A DNA stretch of 64,000 bases from Jeotgalibacillus malaysiensis. Its GTDB lineage: Bacteria; Bacillota; Bacilli; Bacillales; Jeotgalibacillaceae. The translations under genes were made by a program, and so were the position numbers. The stretch spans positions 496,001-560,000 of the forward strand of contig CP009417.1 in the NCBI GenBank assembly GCA_000818095.1, in the 5' to 3' direction. Position 1 is the first letter of the stretch. Each line of letters opens with the position of its first letter. This document shows positions 23,050-30,356 of the stretch, piece after piece. The notes under the pieces are model-generated. The model had not been told where the DNA came from. It worked only from the letters and a program-made list of their open reading frames with translations, and did not search any database.

Positions 23050-23380
23050 ACAATTTATGGTAGACGCCTGTATGGTCGTCCCATGTCACCGAAATCCGGA
23101 ACGTTGTCATCATGTCAAAGGAAAGCCAATGCCGATTTGTGCACGGTGCCTTGCCATGTTGACAGGATTCTTAGCAATTCCAGTGCTTCTTTTTTACCCA
23201 CTTCCGCTCTGGTTGGGAATCCTTCTGCAGGTTCCGATGCTTGTAGACGGAATCACTCAACTCAAAGGGTGGAGGACAAGTACCAATACACTTAGAACGG
23301 TAACCGGATTGATGAGTGGTATCGGGTTGTCTATCGGTATCACCTCTATCTTTTACTTCATTATTGCACTAACAGCGTAA
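23024..23380 (+). CDS. DUF2085 membrane protein
   Basis: About 118 aa; GTG 23024 is favoured by GGAGGGG 9 nt upstream, though an ATG at 23006 is possible. DUF2085 features: 'VPCHRNPERC', 'KPMPICARCLAMLTGFL', 'PMLVDGITQLKGWRTSTNTL' and a Gly-rich final helix. Three membrane segments and a Cys-x-x-Cys pair. Family function unknown. Overlaps the preceding gene by 26 nt. Confidence 0.8.
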   Translation: MVVSTVRLKQFMVDACMVVPCHRNPERCHHVKGKPMPICARCLAMLTGFLAIPVLLFYPLPLWLGILLQVPMLVDGITQLKGWRTSTNTLRTVTGLMSGIGLSIGITSIFYFIIALTA

Positions 23381-23404
23381 GAGGGGCTTCGGCTCCTCTT
23401 TTTA
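23381..23404 (+). terminator. Intrinsic terminator
   Basis: GAGGGGC-TTCG-GCTCCTC plus T run. Confidence 0.85.
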
Positions 23405-23413
23405 TGTACAAAA

Positions 23414-23434
23414 AAAGACGCCAAAGCGTCTTAT
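23414..23434 (-). terminator. Terminator of the HD hydrolase gene
   Basis: GACGC-CAAA-GCGTC with A run on the left (U tract on the minus strand). Confidence 0.8.
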
Positions 23435-24123
23435 TTCATGTAATTCTTTCGGATATAATCAATTGCTTTCGCATGACGTTTCCGGGTATCATCCGGTCTT
23501 TCTCCTGGTAATGCCGGTTGAGCTGTCATAAACGCCCACATTTCAAACCAGGCATCATAGCATTCATGATTCCCTTTCGGATTATTTCGTCCACGGTGGT
23601 CACAAAGACCAAGATACGCAATGCCTTTAATACCGAGAGCAGACTCATGGTGAAAATTCAAAAAATCAACGAGTCGAACCGCACGCATATCAAATACACG
23701 ATGAAACTTCCCATGATTCTCTGTTCCAACAAGCGTTGCTTCCATTACATCAGCCGGAACGTTCAATCGTTCGCAGATTGTCTGAGCAATGGGAACTCCG
23801 TTTTTTTCATGGTTATGATGTTTTGGACGCAACTCCATTGGCGTAATCCCTTTTCCGACATCATGGCATAGAGCCGCCATTAAATAAGCTGGGTTATCGG
23901 TCAACTTCCGCATTTCATCAAGTACCTGCATCGTATGTTCAAACGCATGTCCTTCAGGATGATGAGCCTTTGGTTGTTCCACCCCGTAAAGCTGAGCGAT
24001 TTCCGGCAATACCTGTTGAAGAGTGCCATCATCAAACATAAGGCGAAGAGGAATAGAAGGAGCCTCTTCTTTAAAAATGTCCTGTAAGTCGCTCCAGGTG
24101 AACGACGTAATTGTCTGTGTCAT
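23431..24123 (-). CDS. HD-domain phosphohydrolase of CCA-adding-enzyme type
   Basis: 230 aa. HD motif His63 ('AFEHTMQVLDEM'), His87-Asp88 ('AALCHDVGKGITP') and 'HHNHEKNGVPIAQTICERLN' match the HD domain fused to bacterial tRNA nucleotidyltransferases, which has 2',3'-cyclic phosphodiesterase and phosphatase activity. Here it is free-standing, without the nucleotidyltransferase part. With two RNA ligases in the same window, a role in RNA end healing is an attractive inference. A TGCATAGCATA element lies just upstream. Confidence 0.85.
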   Translation of the reverse strand: MTQTITSFTWSDLQDIFKEEAPSIPLRLMFDDGTLQQVLPEIAQLYGVEQPKAHHPEGHAFEHTMQVLDEMRKLTDNPAYLMAALCHDVGKGITPMELRPKHHNHEKNGVPIAQTICERLNVPADVMEATLVGTENHGKFHRVFDMRAVRLVDFLNFHHESALGIKGIAYLGLCDHRGRNNPKGNHECYDAWFEMWAFMTAQPALPGERPDDTRKRHAKAIDYIRKNYMK

Positions 24124-24151
24124 AAAAACACTCCTTGTTTTTCATAATGTC

Positions 24152-24162
24152 TATGCTATGCA
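24152..24162 (-). promoter_or_regulatory. TGCATAGCATA element
   Basis: Second recurring upstream element; on the minus strand TGCATAGCATA precedes the HD gene. Confidence 0.5.
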
Positions 24163-24179
24163 TGAAGACAGTCACTTAT

Positions 24180-24857
24180 TTATTTCGGAAATCGTTTTCG
24201 ATATTTTCGTTTGGATGCTCTCTTGGTACGTTCCTCACGTCGCTTTTTGAAATACGCACTCTCTACTCCGGGGATTTTCCAATCTTCACGCTCAAGCAAA
24301 AAGGCAATAACTTCTTCTTCTAGCATCTCAGATGTGAGTTGTTTTGCAATTCTTTCTCGTAGTGGTCGTTTTTTCAACTTCTTATCGACATCCAACTGAT
24401 GTCTGTCAATAAGATTCAAAAGTTCTGAACGCCATAATAATTGAAGAAGAGCATAGGGTTGCCGTTCGACAGGGTTTTTCATTGGCTGACGTGTTTCTAG
24501 CAGTACAAAGTCTCCTGAGTCTTCTCCGAACTCATCAAACCCTGTGTTTACAACCACGACAACGCCCCACCAATCGGGAATCATGGCAAGAGCTTTTTCT
24601 TCATGCTTTTCAGCAACAATTAAGGTGCAGTACTGAAATACACGAGAGTAGTATTCGACCTGCATCGGTAGTCTCTTCAATGTATCAATTTCACTTTTGA
24701 TTTCGAATCCATGCATGGCATGACTTCTTGTTTTATCGAGCATGACCACATCTGCCAGGCAGATTCTTTTGGGAATCGCCAATTCCTCAACAATAAGGGT
24801 GTCTTCATCTTGAATGATTTCTTTTAATTCTAATCGTATGTCTTTATCATTAATCAT
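24180..24857 (-). CDS. sce7726-family PD-(D/E)XK nuclease-like protein
   Basis: 225 aa. The N-terminal half has 'IVEELAIPKRICLADVVML', 'MHGFEIKSEIDTLKRLPMQV' and 'YYSRVFQYCTLIVA', the E...D...ExK order of sce7726-type restriction-endonuclease-fold proteins, often found in phages and plasmids. The C-terminus is strongly basic ('KKRREERTKRASKRKYRKRF'), suited to nucleic acid binding. Cleavage target unknown. Not adjacent to a methyltransferase. Confidence 0.85.
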   Translation of the reverse strand: MINDKDIRLELKEIIQDEDTLIVEELAIPKRICLADVVMLDKTRSHAMHGFEIKSEIDTLKRLPMQVEYYSRVFQYCTLIVAEKHEEKALAMIPDWWGVVVVVNTGFDEFGEDSGDFVLLETRQPMKNPVERQPYALLQLLWRSELLNLIDRHQLDVDKKLKKRPLRERIAKQLTSEMLEEEVIAFLLEREDWKIPGVESAYFKKRREERTKRASKRKYRKRFPK

Positions 24858-24914
24858 ACTGTTATCTACCCAACTCCTTTGATGGTATATTCTTTCGGTT
24901 TATCAGCTAAATAT

Positions 24915-24943
24915 TTGACATTAGTCTAATTTAATTATACACT
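24915..24943 (+). promoter_or_regulatory. Palindrome-box promoter
   Basis: TTGACATTAGTCTA (24915-24928, two mismatches), -10 TACACT (24938-24943), spacer 17. Lies between divergent genes. Confidence 0.65.
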
Positions 24944-24985
24944 ATTATTAACAAATAAACAATTCGACCAAAGGAGCGTGAAGAT

Positions 24986-25486
24986 ATGTTCGAGTTTGGA
25001 GAGACAATGGTTCATTACCCAGAACAGACAATTTGGGCAGAACAGGAAGCCGGTCAATTATTGGAGTTATATATGGAAAGTCTTCAATTACGGAAAGAAG
25101 AGGAAGAAGTCTATATGGTGTATGATTTCGGGAAACCGGTCGTATTTTCTGATGACCCCATTGAGCACATGCTGGAAAATGAAGCCTACCGTTTTGAATT
25201 TGAAGAACACAATCTTCTTTACAAAACAATGAAAGAAAATCAGGTTCAGTTCAAACAAAAAGTCGAATCTCTTGCCAAAACGAATCTATTATTCTTTTCT
25301 TATTTATTAGTCGAGAAAAAGGAAACGCTTGGGGATACACATGAGCTATTCGCACGCTATGACTCGTGGGATGCGTTGGTTGATAGAATGAATGAACTCT
25401 CGATTAAACTAAAAACAGCGGGAATCCAAACCTCGAAAGGATTTCGTCCCAATGAATTAAGTGAAACGTTGAGACGAGTGATGTAA
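24986..25486 (+). CDS. Hypothetical acidic protein
   Basis: 166 aa; ATG follows AAAGGAG. Rich in Glu ('LRKEEEEVYMVYDFG', 'NEAYRFEFEEHN') with a helical C-terminal part ending 'SKGFRPNELSETLRRVM'. No signal peptide or membrane helix. Monocistronic with its own promoter and terminator. Family not recognised. Confidence 0.75.
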   Translation: MFEFGETMVHYPEQTIWAEQEAGQLLELYMESLQLRKEEEEVYMVYDFGKPVVFSDDPIEHMLENEAYRFEFEEHNLLYKTMKENQVQFKQKVESLAKTNLLFFSYLLVEKKETLGDTHELFARYDSWDALVDRMNELSIKLKTAGIQTSKGFRPNELSETLRRVM

Positions 25487-25507
25487 GGGCACTTCGGTGC
25501 TCTTTTC
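25487..25507 (+). terminator. Intrinsic terminator
   Basis: GGGCAC-TTCG-GTGCTC plus T run, starting right at the stop. Confidence 0.85.
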
Positions 25508-25541
25508 TTATGTTCCTCATAATTATGGGATGGCTTATATC

Positions 25542-25600
25542 TGCATAGCATAAGGGGTTAGTAAAAAAGGTGTCTAGCATAGACGATACGAAAGGGGATA
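25542..25600 (+). promoter_or_regulatory. TGCATAGCATA element and hairpin without an adjacent gene
   Basis: TGCATAGCATA (25542-25552), then GTCTA-GCA-TAGAC (25572-25584) and AAAGGGG, the normal leader layout, but no start codon or ORF follows before the next promoter at 25660. May be an extra upstream promoter for telA or the remnant of a lost gene. Confidence 0.5.
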
Positions 25601-25659
25601 ACATTCGTTTTTTCGGAAGTTATTGAAAAGTATTTCAGTAAAAAGTTTGTAAGTATCTA

Positions 25660-25687
25660 TTGACTATTGTCAAAAACGTGTTATCAT
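25660..25687 (+). promoter_or_regulatory. Palindrome-box promoter of the telA operon
   Basis: Perfect TTGACTATTGTCAA (25660-25673), -10 TATCAT (25682-25687), 16-bp spacer. Confidence 0.8.
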
Positions 25688-25729
25688 TACAGTATAAAAC
25701 TTTTAAACCTTGAAAGGGGAAAAATAAAC

Positions 25730-26962
25730 ATGAATCAACCACAACCACAAAAGCAACCAGAGCAAACAGGTGTACAGCCAATGCCTACGATGGAGCCATT
25801 GACACAAGCAACGGATTTGAACAATTTGTTTGCACAAAGCTCAGCTACTCACTCATTGGCACCTGTTGAAGAGGAGAAAAAGTCTCCTTATGCTTTAGAA
25901 AACATTCCGCCGGAGAAACAAGCACAAGTCATGCAGATTGCTCAAAGCATTGACCTTTCAAAATCAAACGATGTCATGCTTTTCGGAACGCAGACTCAGC
26001 GTGAACTTTCTAAGTTCTCAGACAGTGTGTTGGCAGAGGTAAAAATGAAAGATTCGGGTGAAGCCGGACAGATTCTTGGTGAATTGATGACGAATGTTCG
26101 AAGCATGGATGTGAAGACCCTTGAACAGAAGGACAGCATCTTAGCCAAACTTCCGCTTATCAAATATTTTTACCGCCGTGCAAAACAAGAGATGATGCAG
26201 TGGGAAAACATGGGCTCGTATATGGACAAAGTGGTTCATAATTTAGACACAGCAAAATTTGGTCTTTACCGTGATATCACCAAACTTGACCAAATGTATG
26301 CGAAAAACTATGAATACTTCGAAAACCTCAATGTGTACATTGCGGCAGGAGAAGCTAAGCTTCAACAGTTTGACTTGGAAGAAATCGCTCCACTTCGTGA
26401 GCAGGTAGAAAGCACTGGAGACCAGGCTCTCACGATGAAACTTCAAGATATGATGAACCTTCGTGACCGCTTCGAAAAGCGTCTTCATGACCTCAAACTC
26501 TCTCGCACGATTAGCCTGCAAATGGCTCCTCAAATTCGTGTTATCCAACAAAACAACCAAATCCTTGCAGAGAAAATTGAATCAGCAGTCGTGAACACGA
26601 TTCCGCTTTGGAAAAACCAAGTGGTACTTGCTATCAGTTTGAACCGACAAGCAAATGCGTTGAAAGCACAGCAAGATGTCACGAAGACAACAAACACCTT
26701 ACTTGAAGCAAACTCGAAGATGTTGAAAAATTCGTCGATTGAAGTGGCGAAAGAGAATGAGAAAGGTGTGGTATCTATCGAATCATTGAAGATTGCACAG
26801 CAGAACTTGATTGAGACACTTGATGAGACACTCCGCATTCAGACAGAAGGAAAGCAAAAACGTCGTGATGCAGAGAAAGAGCTTATTGTGATGGAAGAAC
26901 AGTTGAAAGAAAAAGTTCTCCAAATTGCTCAAGAAGAAGCACGTAACGCACAGTCTTATTAA
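25730..26962 (+). CDS. telA: TelA-like toxic anion resistance protein
   Basis: 410 aa from ATG 25730. The Pro/Gln-rich N-terminus precedes the TelA (PF05816) helical core: 'LAKLPLIKYFYRRAKQEMMQ', 'LNVYIAAGEAKLQQFD', 'MAPQIRVIQQNNQILAEKIE', 'IPLWKNQVVLAISLNRQANA'. The family is linked to tellurite and other stress tolerance and often travels with ter genes, none of which are seen here. First gene of a three-gene operon with a membrane protein and an SPFH protein, suggesting an envelope-stress role. Confidence 0.93.
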   Translation: MNQPQPQKQPEQTGVQPMPTMEPLTQATDLNNLFAQSSATHSLAPVEEEKKSPYALENIPPEKQAQVMQIAQSIDLSKSNDVMLFGTQTQRELSKFSDSVLAEVKMKDSGEAGQILGELMTNVRSMDVKTLEQKDSILAKLPLIKYFYRRAKQEMMQWENMGSYMDKVVHNLDTAKFGLYRDITKLDQMYAKNYEYFENLNVYIAAGEAKLQQFDLEEIAPLREQVESTGDQALTMKLQDMMNLRDRFEKRLHDLKLSRTISLQMAPQIRVIQQNNQILAEKIESAVVNTIPLWKNQVVLAISLNRQANALKAQQDVTKTTNTLLEANSKMLKNSSIEVAKENEKGVVSIESLKIAQQNLIETLDETLRIQTEGKQKRRDAEKELIVMEEQLKEKVLQIAQEEARNAQSY

Positions 26963-26975
26963 TCGGAGGTAATCC

Positions 26976-27335
26976 ATGAAAAGACTTGTTATAGGTGGTG
27001 TGATTGGGGCGATACTCGCCTCTCTCACAGCCCTTCTTATCTACTGGCACCAAGATGAACAAAAACAGGTGCAAGACGTCCTCGAAACAAAATCTACAGC
27101 GATTTCACTTCATCGGAACTTCCAAAATCTTCAATATTCTGTAGCCCATGAAGCGGTTGAGCGGTTGCAAAACCGGATTCTCTATCAAGAGAGTCAATTA
27201 TCACCGTCAGACACGGAACTACAACATTGGTTAGACCAATCCCATGAATTGCTGATTGAAATAAATCGAGAATTATCAAAAAGGAAGCAAGAGCCGGTAA
27301 GGGGATTTAAGATTCCACCGAGCTACTACTATTAA
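26976..27335 (+). CDS. Membrane-anchored hypothetical protein
   Basis: 119 aa. One N-terminal membrane anchor ('RLVIGGVIGAILASLTALLI') followed by a helical extramembrane region of about 90 residues. Sits 13 nt after telA and 17 nt before the SPFH gene, so it probably works with them. GGAGG ribosome site. No family recognised. Confidence 0.75.
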   Translation: MKRLVIGGVIGAILASLTALLIYWHQDEQKQVQDVLETKSTAISLHRNFQNLQYSVAHEAVERLQNRILYQESQLSPSDTELQHWLDQSHELLIEINRELSKRKQEPVRGFKIPPSYYY

Positions 27336-27352
27336 TTGAGAGGAAGATGTAT

Positions 27353-28198
27353 ATGACACAAAAAGGTTGGTTTGGTTTAATTGGAGGCGGAGCAATTGCT
27401 ATCGCTATTGCGGTTACGATTTTTCTAGTCATTGAGGTCATTCCTCAGGGTCACGCAGGGGTTGTCTATAGCCGTAATACTGGTGTTCAAGATGAGACCC
27501 TTCCACAAGGATGGCGTTTCGTGAAGCCTTGGGAGCGTATTACACCGTACCCAGTATCAACAGAAACGGTAACAGTAAAACCATTTAACGTGCAGACAAA
27601 AGATGGTAAGCCACTTGCAATTGAACTCCAGTATGACTACAAAAACGAAGTCGAAAAGCTTCCATATATCTATGACAAGTTCAAAGGTCAAGGTTCGGAT
27701 GTCATTCAAGAAGGTTGGTTGCAATCACGTGTGAAAAAAGCAACACTTACGGTCTTCTCACAATACTCCGTGCTAGAGGTGTTCCAACGTCAGGGTGAAA
27801 TTGGTGCGAAAATTCAAGAAGAGTTTATCAAACTTGTAAAAGAACACGGATTTACAGTTGATTCATTGACATTGGGTGCTCCACAACCGGATGCTAACAC
27901 AATGGCGGCGATTCAAGCAGTTGTTGACGCTCAACAAAAACTTGAACAGTTAGAAATCGAGAAAAAGCAAGCGAAAGCAGAAGCTGAGAAGAAGATTGAG
28001 CAAGCTCGTGGTGATGCAGAATCAGTGCTTATTAAAGCACAGGCAGATGCTAAAGCAAACGCCCTTCTTGAGAAGTCATTGACTGAAAACGTTGTAAACT
28101 ACAAGGCTCTTGAGAAATGGGATGGTAAACTTCCACAGGTTACTGGCGGTAGCACACCGATGATTTCAATCCCACAAGAAAAAGAAGAAGAGAAATAA
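27353..28198 (+). CDS. SPFH/Band 7 (prohibitin-like) membrane protein
   Basis: 281 aa from ATG 27353 (GAGG 9 nt upstream). One N-terminal membrane anchor, then the SPFH domain ('VIPQGHAGVVYSRNTG', 'PLAIELQYDYKNEVEKLPYI', 'GFTVDSLTLGAPQPD'), then an Ala/Glu/Lys coiled coil ('KKQAKAEAEKKIEQARGDAE') and a short tail. Such proteins form membrane microdomain scaffolds. Operon with telA. Confidence 0.93.
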   Translation: MTQKGWFGLIGGGAIAIAIAVTIFLVIEVIPQGHAGVVYSRNTGVQDETLPQGWRFVKPWERITPYPVSTETVTVKPFNVQTKDGKPLAIELQYDYKNEVEKLPYIYDKFKGQGSDVIQEGWLQSRVKKATLTVFSQYSVLEVFQRQGEIGAKIQEEFIKLVKEHGFTVDSLTLGAPQPDANTMAAIQAVVDAQQKLEQLEIEKKQAKAEAEKKIEQARGDAESVLIKAQADAKANALLEKSLTENVVNYKALEKWDGKLPQVTGGSTPMISIPQEKEEEK

Positions 28199-28205
28199 GC
28201 GATAA

Positions 28206-28232
28206 AGAGACGGATATTCGTCTCTTTTTTTA
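28206..28232 (+). terminator. Intrinsic terminator
   Basis: AGAGACG-GATATT-CGTCTCT plus T run. Confidence 0.88.
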
Positions 28233-28247
28233 TGCTTTTCAACTGAT

Positions 28248-28310
28248 TTGCATAGGATGGAGAAGGAACACAACACAGGCTGTCATCTTTGACACTTTAT
28301 TTGAAAGGGA
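28248..28310 (+). promoter_or_regulatory. TTGCATAGGAT element and leader hairpin
   Basis: TTGCATAGGAT (28248-28258), hairpin TGTCA-TCTT-TGACA (28281-28294), then CTTTATTTGAAAGGGAG. Confidence 0.6.
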
Positions 28311-28319
28311 GAATGTAAG

Positions 28320-28556
28320 ATGAATGAACAGATTCAAAAGATTTATGACCAGTTGCTTTACTTTCACGAATTGGCTTTCGAAAAGCCGTATGAAGGGGAA
28401 GAAGATGTAGTTGAACTTGCCCTTATCATTCGGAATCACTGGAAAGGGAATCATGACATTCCGCAACACTGGCGGAATCGTTTCCACCGAATCATTCTTG
28501 AATTGGAATTGACGGATTACAAACTCGGAGAACGTTTTATGGCGGGGTGTAACTAA
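28320..28556 (+). CDS. Small hypothetical protein upstream of ART
   Basis: 78 aa, helical, with His/Trp-rich middle ('IIRNHWKGNHDIPQHWRNRF'). One base separates its stop from the ART start, so the two are translationally linked. It could be a partner or immunity factor for the ART, by analogy with toxin pairs; no family evidence. Confidence 0.7.
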   Translation: MNEQIQKIYDQLLYFHELAFEKPYEGEEDVVELALIIRNHWKGNHDIPQHWRNRFHRIILELELTDYKLGERFMAGCN

Positions 28557-28557
28557 G

Positions 28558-29058
28558 ATGGATAAACATGTAGTACAAGAACTCGACTATTTTTTAGGAG
28601 CACGAATTTTATCCCATGGATTAAAAGATTTCTTAAAGTTGTTAGAAAGTGAACGCCATCAGCCTTTGTATCGTGGCATGCAATTTCCGAAAATGTTCTT
28701 GAAAGAGGGGGCAATATTGGAAGAATGGCACGGGGCATCTCATTGGTCAAAGGACATTTCTGTATCGATTGGGTTTGCTCATGACGGATACATTAATGAC
28801 GATTATGCAGATGAATTGATGGAGGAATACGGTTTTGAAAGTTTCGACGACATCTTTGTACCAGTCGTCTTCAAACTTTCTTCATCAACGAAAGGAATTG
28901 ATGTACACGCTCTATTGCAAGAGCATGATGAGCTTCCGCACTGGCACAAAGAACAAGAAGTCTCGTTCATTGGTCAGGACTTCGTGATGGGAGAAATTCT
29001 TTATGTAGAGCACGAAGAATATCCCTATTACGCTGTGGATGTAGTGGAGAAAAAATAA
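28558..29058 (+). CDS. Mono-ADP-ribosyltransferase, R-S-E type
   Basis: 166 aa. The three ART motifs are visible: Arg39 in 'QPLYRGMQ', Ser64 in 'ASHWSKDISVSIGFA', and Glu132-Gln-Glu134 in 'HWHKEQEVSFIG' (the ExE typical of arginine-directed enzymes). Short, without signal peptide, so likely cytoplasmic and acting on host proteins or nucleic acid, as do T4 Alt/ModA-type enzymes. Preceded by a coupled small gene. Confidence 0.8.
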   Translation: MDKHVVQELDYFLGARILSHGLKDFLKLLESERHQPLYRGMQFPKMFLKEGAILEEWHGASHWSKDISVSIGFAHDGYINDDYADELMEEYGFESFDDIFVPVVFKLSSSTKGIDVHALLQEHDELPHWHKEQEVSFIGQDFVMGEILYVEHEEYPYYAVDVVEKK

Positions 29059-29105
29059 CTAGAGTAATCATATCGTTGTTTAGACAACTTTATGAGAACA
29101 CAAAG

Positions 29106-29133
29106 AAAAGCAGAGGAAGTTCCTCTGCTTTTT
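29106..29133. terminator. Bidirectional terminator
   Basis: AAAGCAGAGGAA/TTCCTCTGCTTT between convergent genes. Confidence 0.88.
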
Positions 29134-29136
29134 GTG

Positions 29137-29862
29137 TTACCACGCACATGCTAAATGTGTAATGGCTAAGTTTTCTACGGTTAATCCATTTCCTTTTACA
29201 ACACATTCCCCAAATAAATCATCGACCATCTCCAACTCAATGTCGGAGTGAGCAAACCGTTCGTTCATGAAGTCAAGGTCAAATTCATCCAGGTGTGGAA
29301 GTTCAACTTTCTGATTATTCTCAAACGCACCGGTTTTAAAATCCAAACTGCTGATAGCGTTAACGCATGGTACATGGTCTGACTCCATGATATCGCAATA
29401 AGCTTCACAGTAGTCACCGTCGTATTCATCATCTCCTGCCTTCATGACGTGATAAGGTATGAGGTCATGAACCTCTTCTTCCCAGTCTTGCAACAGGATG
29501 ACATAGCTATCCTCTGCTGGCACTACAAACCCTGTTGTAATCCAATGTTCATCCGTGATATACGCATCCTCAACTTTACCTGATTCATATAGAAAATCAG
29601 AATTAAGAATGTCAGAGTCAGAGATTCCTAGCTTCTCCGTATCAATCTCAAAGACTTTATAATAGCCTTTTTGACTTTCGTTTAGGCTGTCGAGTCGAGA
29701 ACCACCGCTTGGAATGGCACTAAAGCATCCCTCAAGTGTCAAACCCACACAGATTCGGGGCGTTTCAGATTCCTCTCCTTTCATCCGAACATCTTTTGAT
29801 GGAATGCGAGGTTCAAATACGCCGTCATGATGAATGTCAGTTGATAGATGATAGAGTTTCAT
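29137..29862 (-). CDS. Hypothetical protein, paralogue of the gene at 55.5-56.3 kb
   Basis: 241 aa. N-terminal blocks 'KLYHLSTDIHHDGVFEPRIP', 'PRICVGLTLEGCFSAIPSG' and a central 'ITDEHWITTGFVV' recur in the 55.5-kb gene ('FIPRIPPERA', 'PRICYVLFG', 'TTDEHWILDAV'). The conserved His and Arg-Ile-Cys blocks recall ART-like or RES-like folds, without a proven active site. Acidic C-terminus. Leader carries TACCC...GGGTA before CAAAGGAG. Confidence 0.75.
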   Translation of the reverse strand: MKLYHLSTDIHHDGVFEPRIPSKDVRMKGEESETPRICVGLTLEGCFSAIPSGGSRLDSLNESQKGYYKVFEIDTEKLGISDSDILNSDFLYESGKVEDAYITDEHWITTGFVVPAEDSYVILLQDWEEEVHDLIPYHVMKAGDDEYDGDYCEAYCDIMESDHVPCVNAISSLDFKTGAFENNQKVELPHLDEFDLDFMNERFAHSDIELEMVDDLFGECVVKGNGLTVENLAITHLACAW

Positions 29863-29888
29863 ATAATCATTCTCCTTTGAAGGTTTGG

Positions 29889-29904
29889 TACCCCTACTAG
29901 GGTA
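29889..29904 (-). other. Leader hairpin, minus strand
   Basis: TACCC-TAGTAG-GGGTA on the minus strand, upstream of the CTTCAAAGGAG ribosome site of the preceding-listed gene. Confidence 0.5.
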
Positions 29905-29953
29905 AATGGTGAGATGTTCACACCTTTATTTTGTACATATCTCATCCTATTAA

Positions 29954-29990
29954 AAAAGAGCCTCTTCCATTACGGACGGCTCTTTCTGTC
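29954..29990 (-). terminator. Terminator overlapping the 3' end of the small membrane gene
   Basis: AAAGAGCC...GGCTCTTT with A run at left, acting on the minus strand. Confidence 0.7.
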
Positions 29991-30155
29991 TACTATTTTT
30001 TGATAGATACGTTTTCCACCAAACAGTCCGGTCATGGTCAGAACAAAGGTCAAGACGACAAACCAGGTATGTTGATTTAGAGAAAGACCACTTGAAATCA
30101 AGATGATAAATCCCCAGATGAAAAAACCCAAAACTAACTTCTGCTTAAAGTCCAT
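29970..30155 (-). CDS. Small two-helix membrane protein
   Basis: 61 aa from the second of two adjacent ATGs, 8 nt after GGGGG. Two hydrophobic helices ('KLVLGFFIWGFIILISSG' and 'FVVLTFVLTMTGLFGG') and a basic C-terminus. No family recognised; orphan gene. Confidence 0.65.
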   Translation of the reverse strand: MDFKQKLVLGFFIWGFIILISSGLSLNQHTWFVVLTFVLTMTGLFGGKRIYQKIVDRKSRP

Positions 30156-30198
30156 CATGACACCCCCGTTTCTTTTCCTTTATAGTATCTCATTTAAA

Positions 30199-30228
30199 TA
30201 GACAATAGTCATATATTCATGGTTTGAT
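30199..30228 (+). promoter_or_regulatory. Palindrome-box promoter
   Basis: TAGACAATAGTCAT (30199-30212, two mismatches), possible -10 TTTGAT (30223-30228). Confidence 0.5.
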
Positions 30229-30356
30229 AGGAGGCTGATTTTGAGAGTAAGATTCTTTATCGACTCTAAACCATTGCTACGACTGTATTTTATTGCAGTA
30301 GCTGGGAGCAGATAGATAAGATGAAACTAGAAAAAGAAGTTGGAAGGATGATGATG

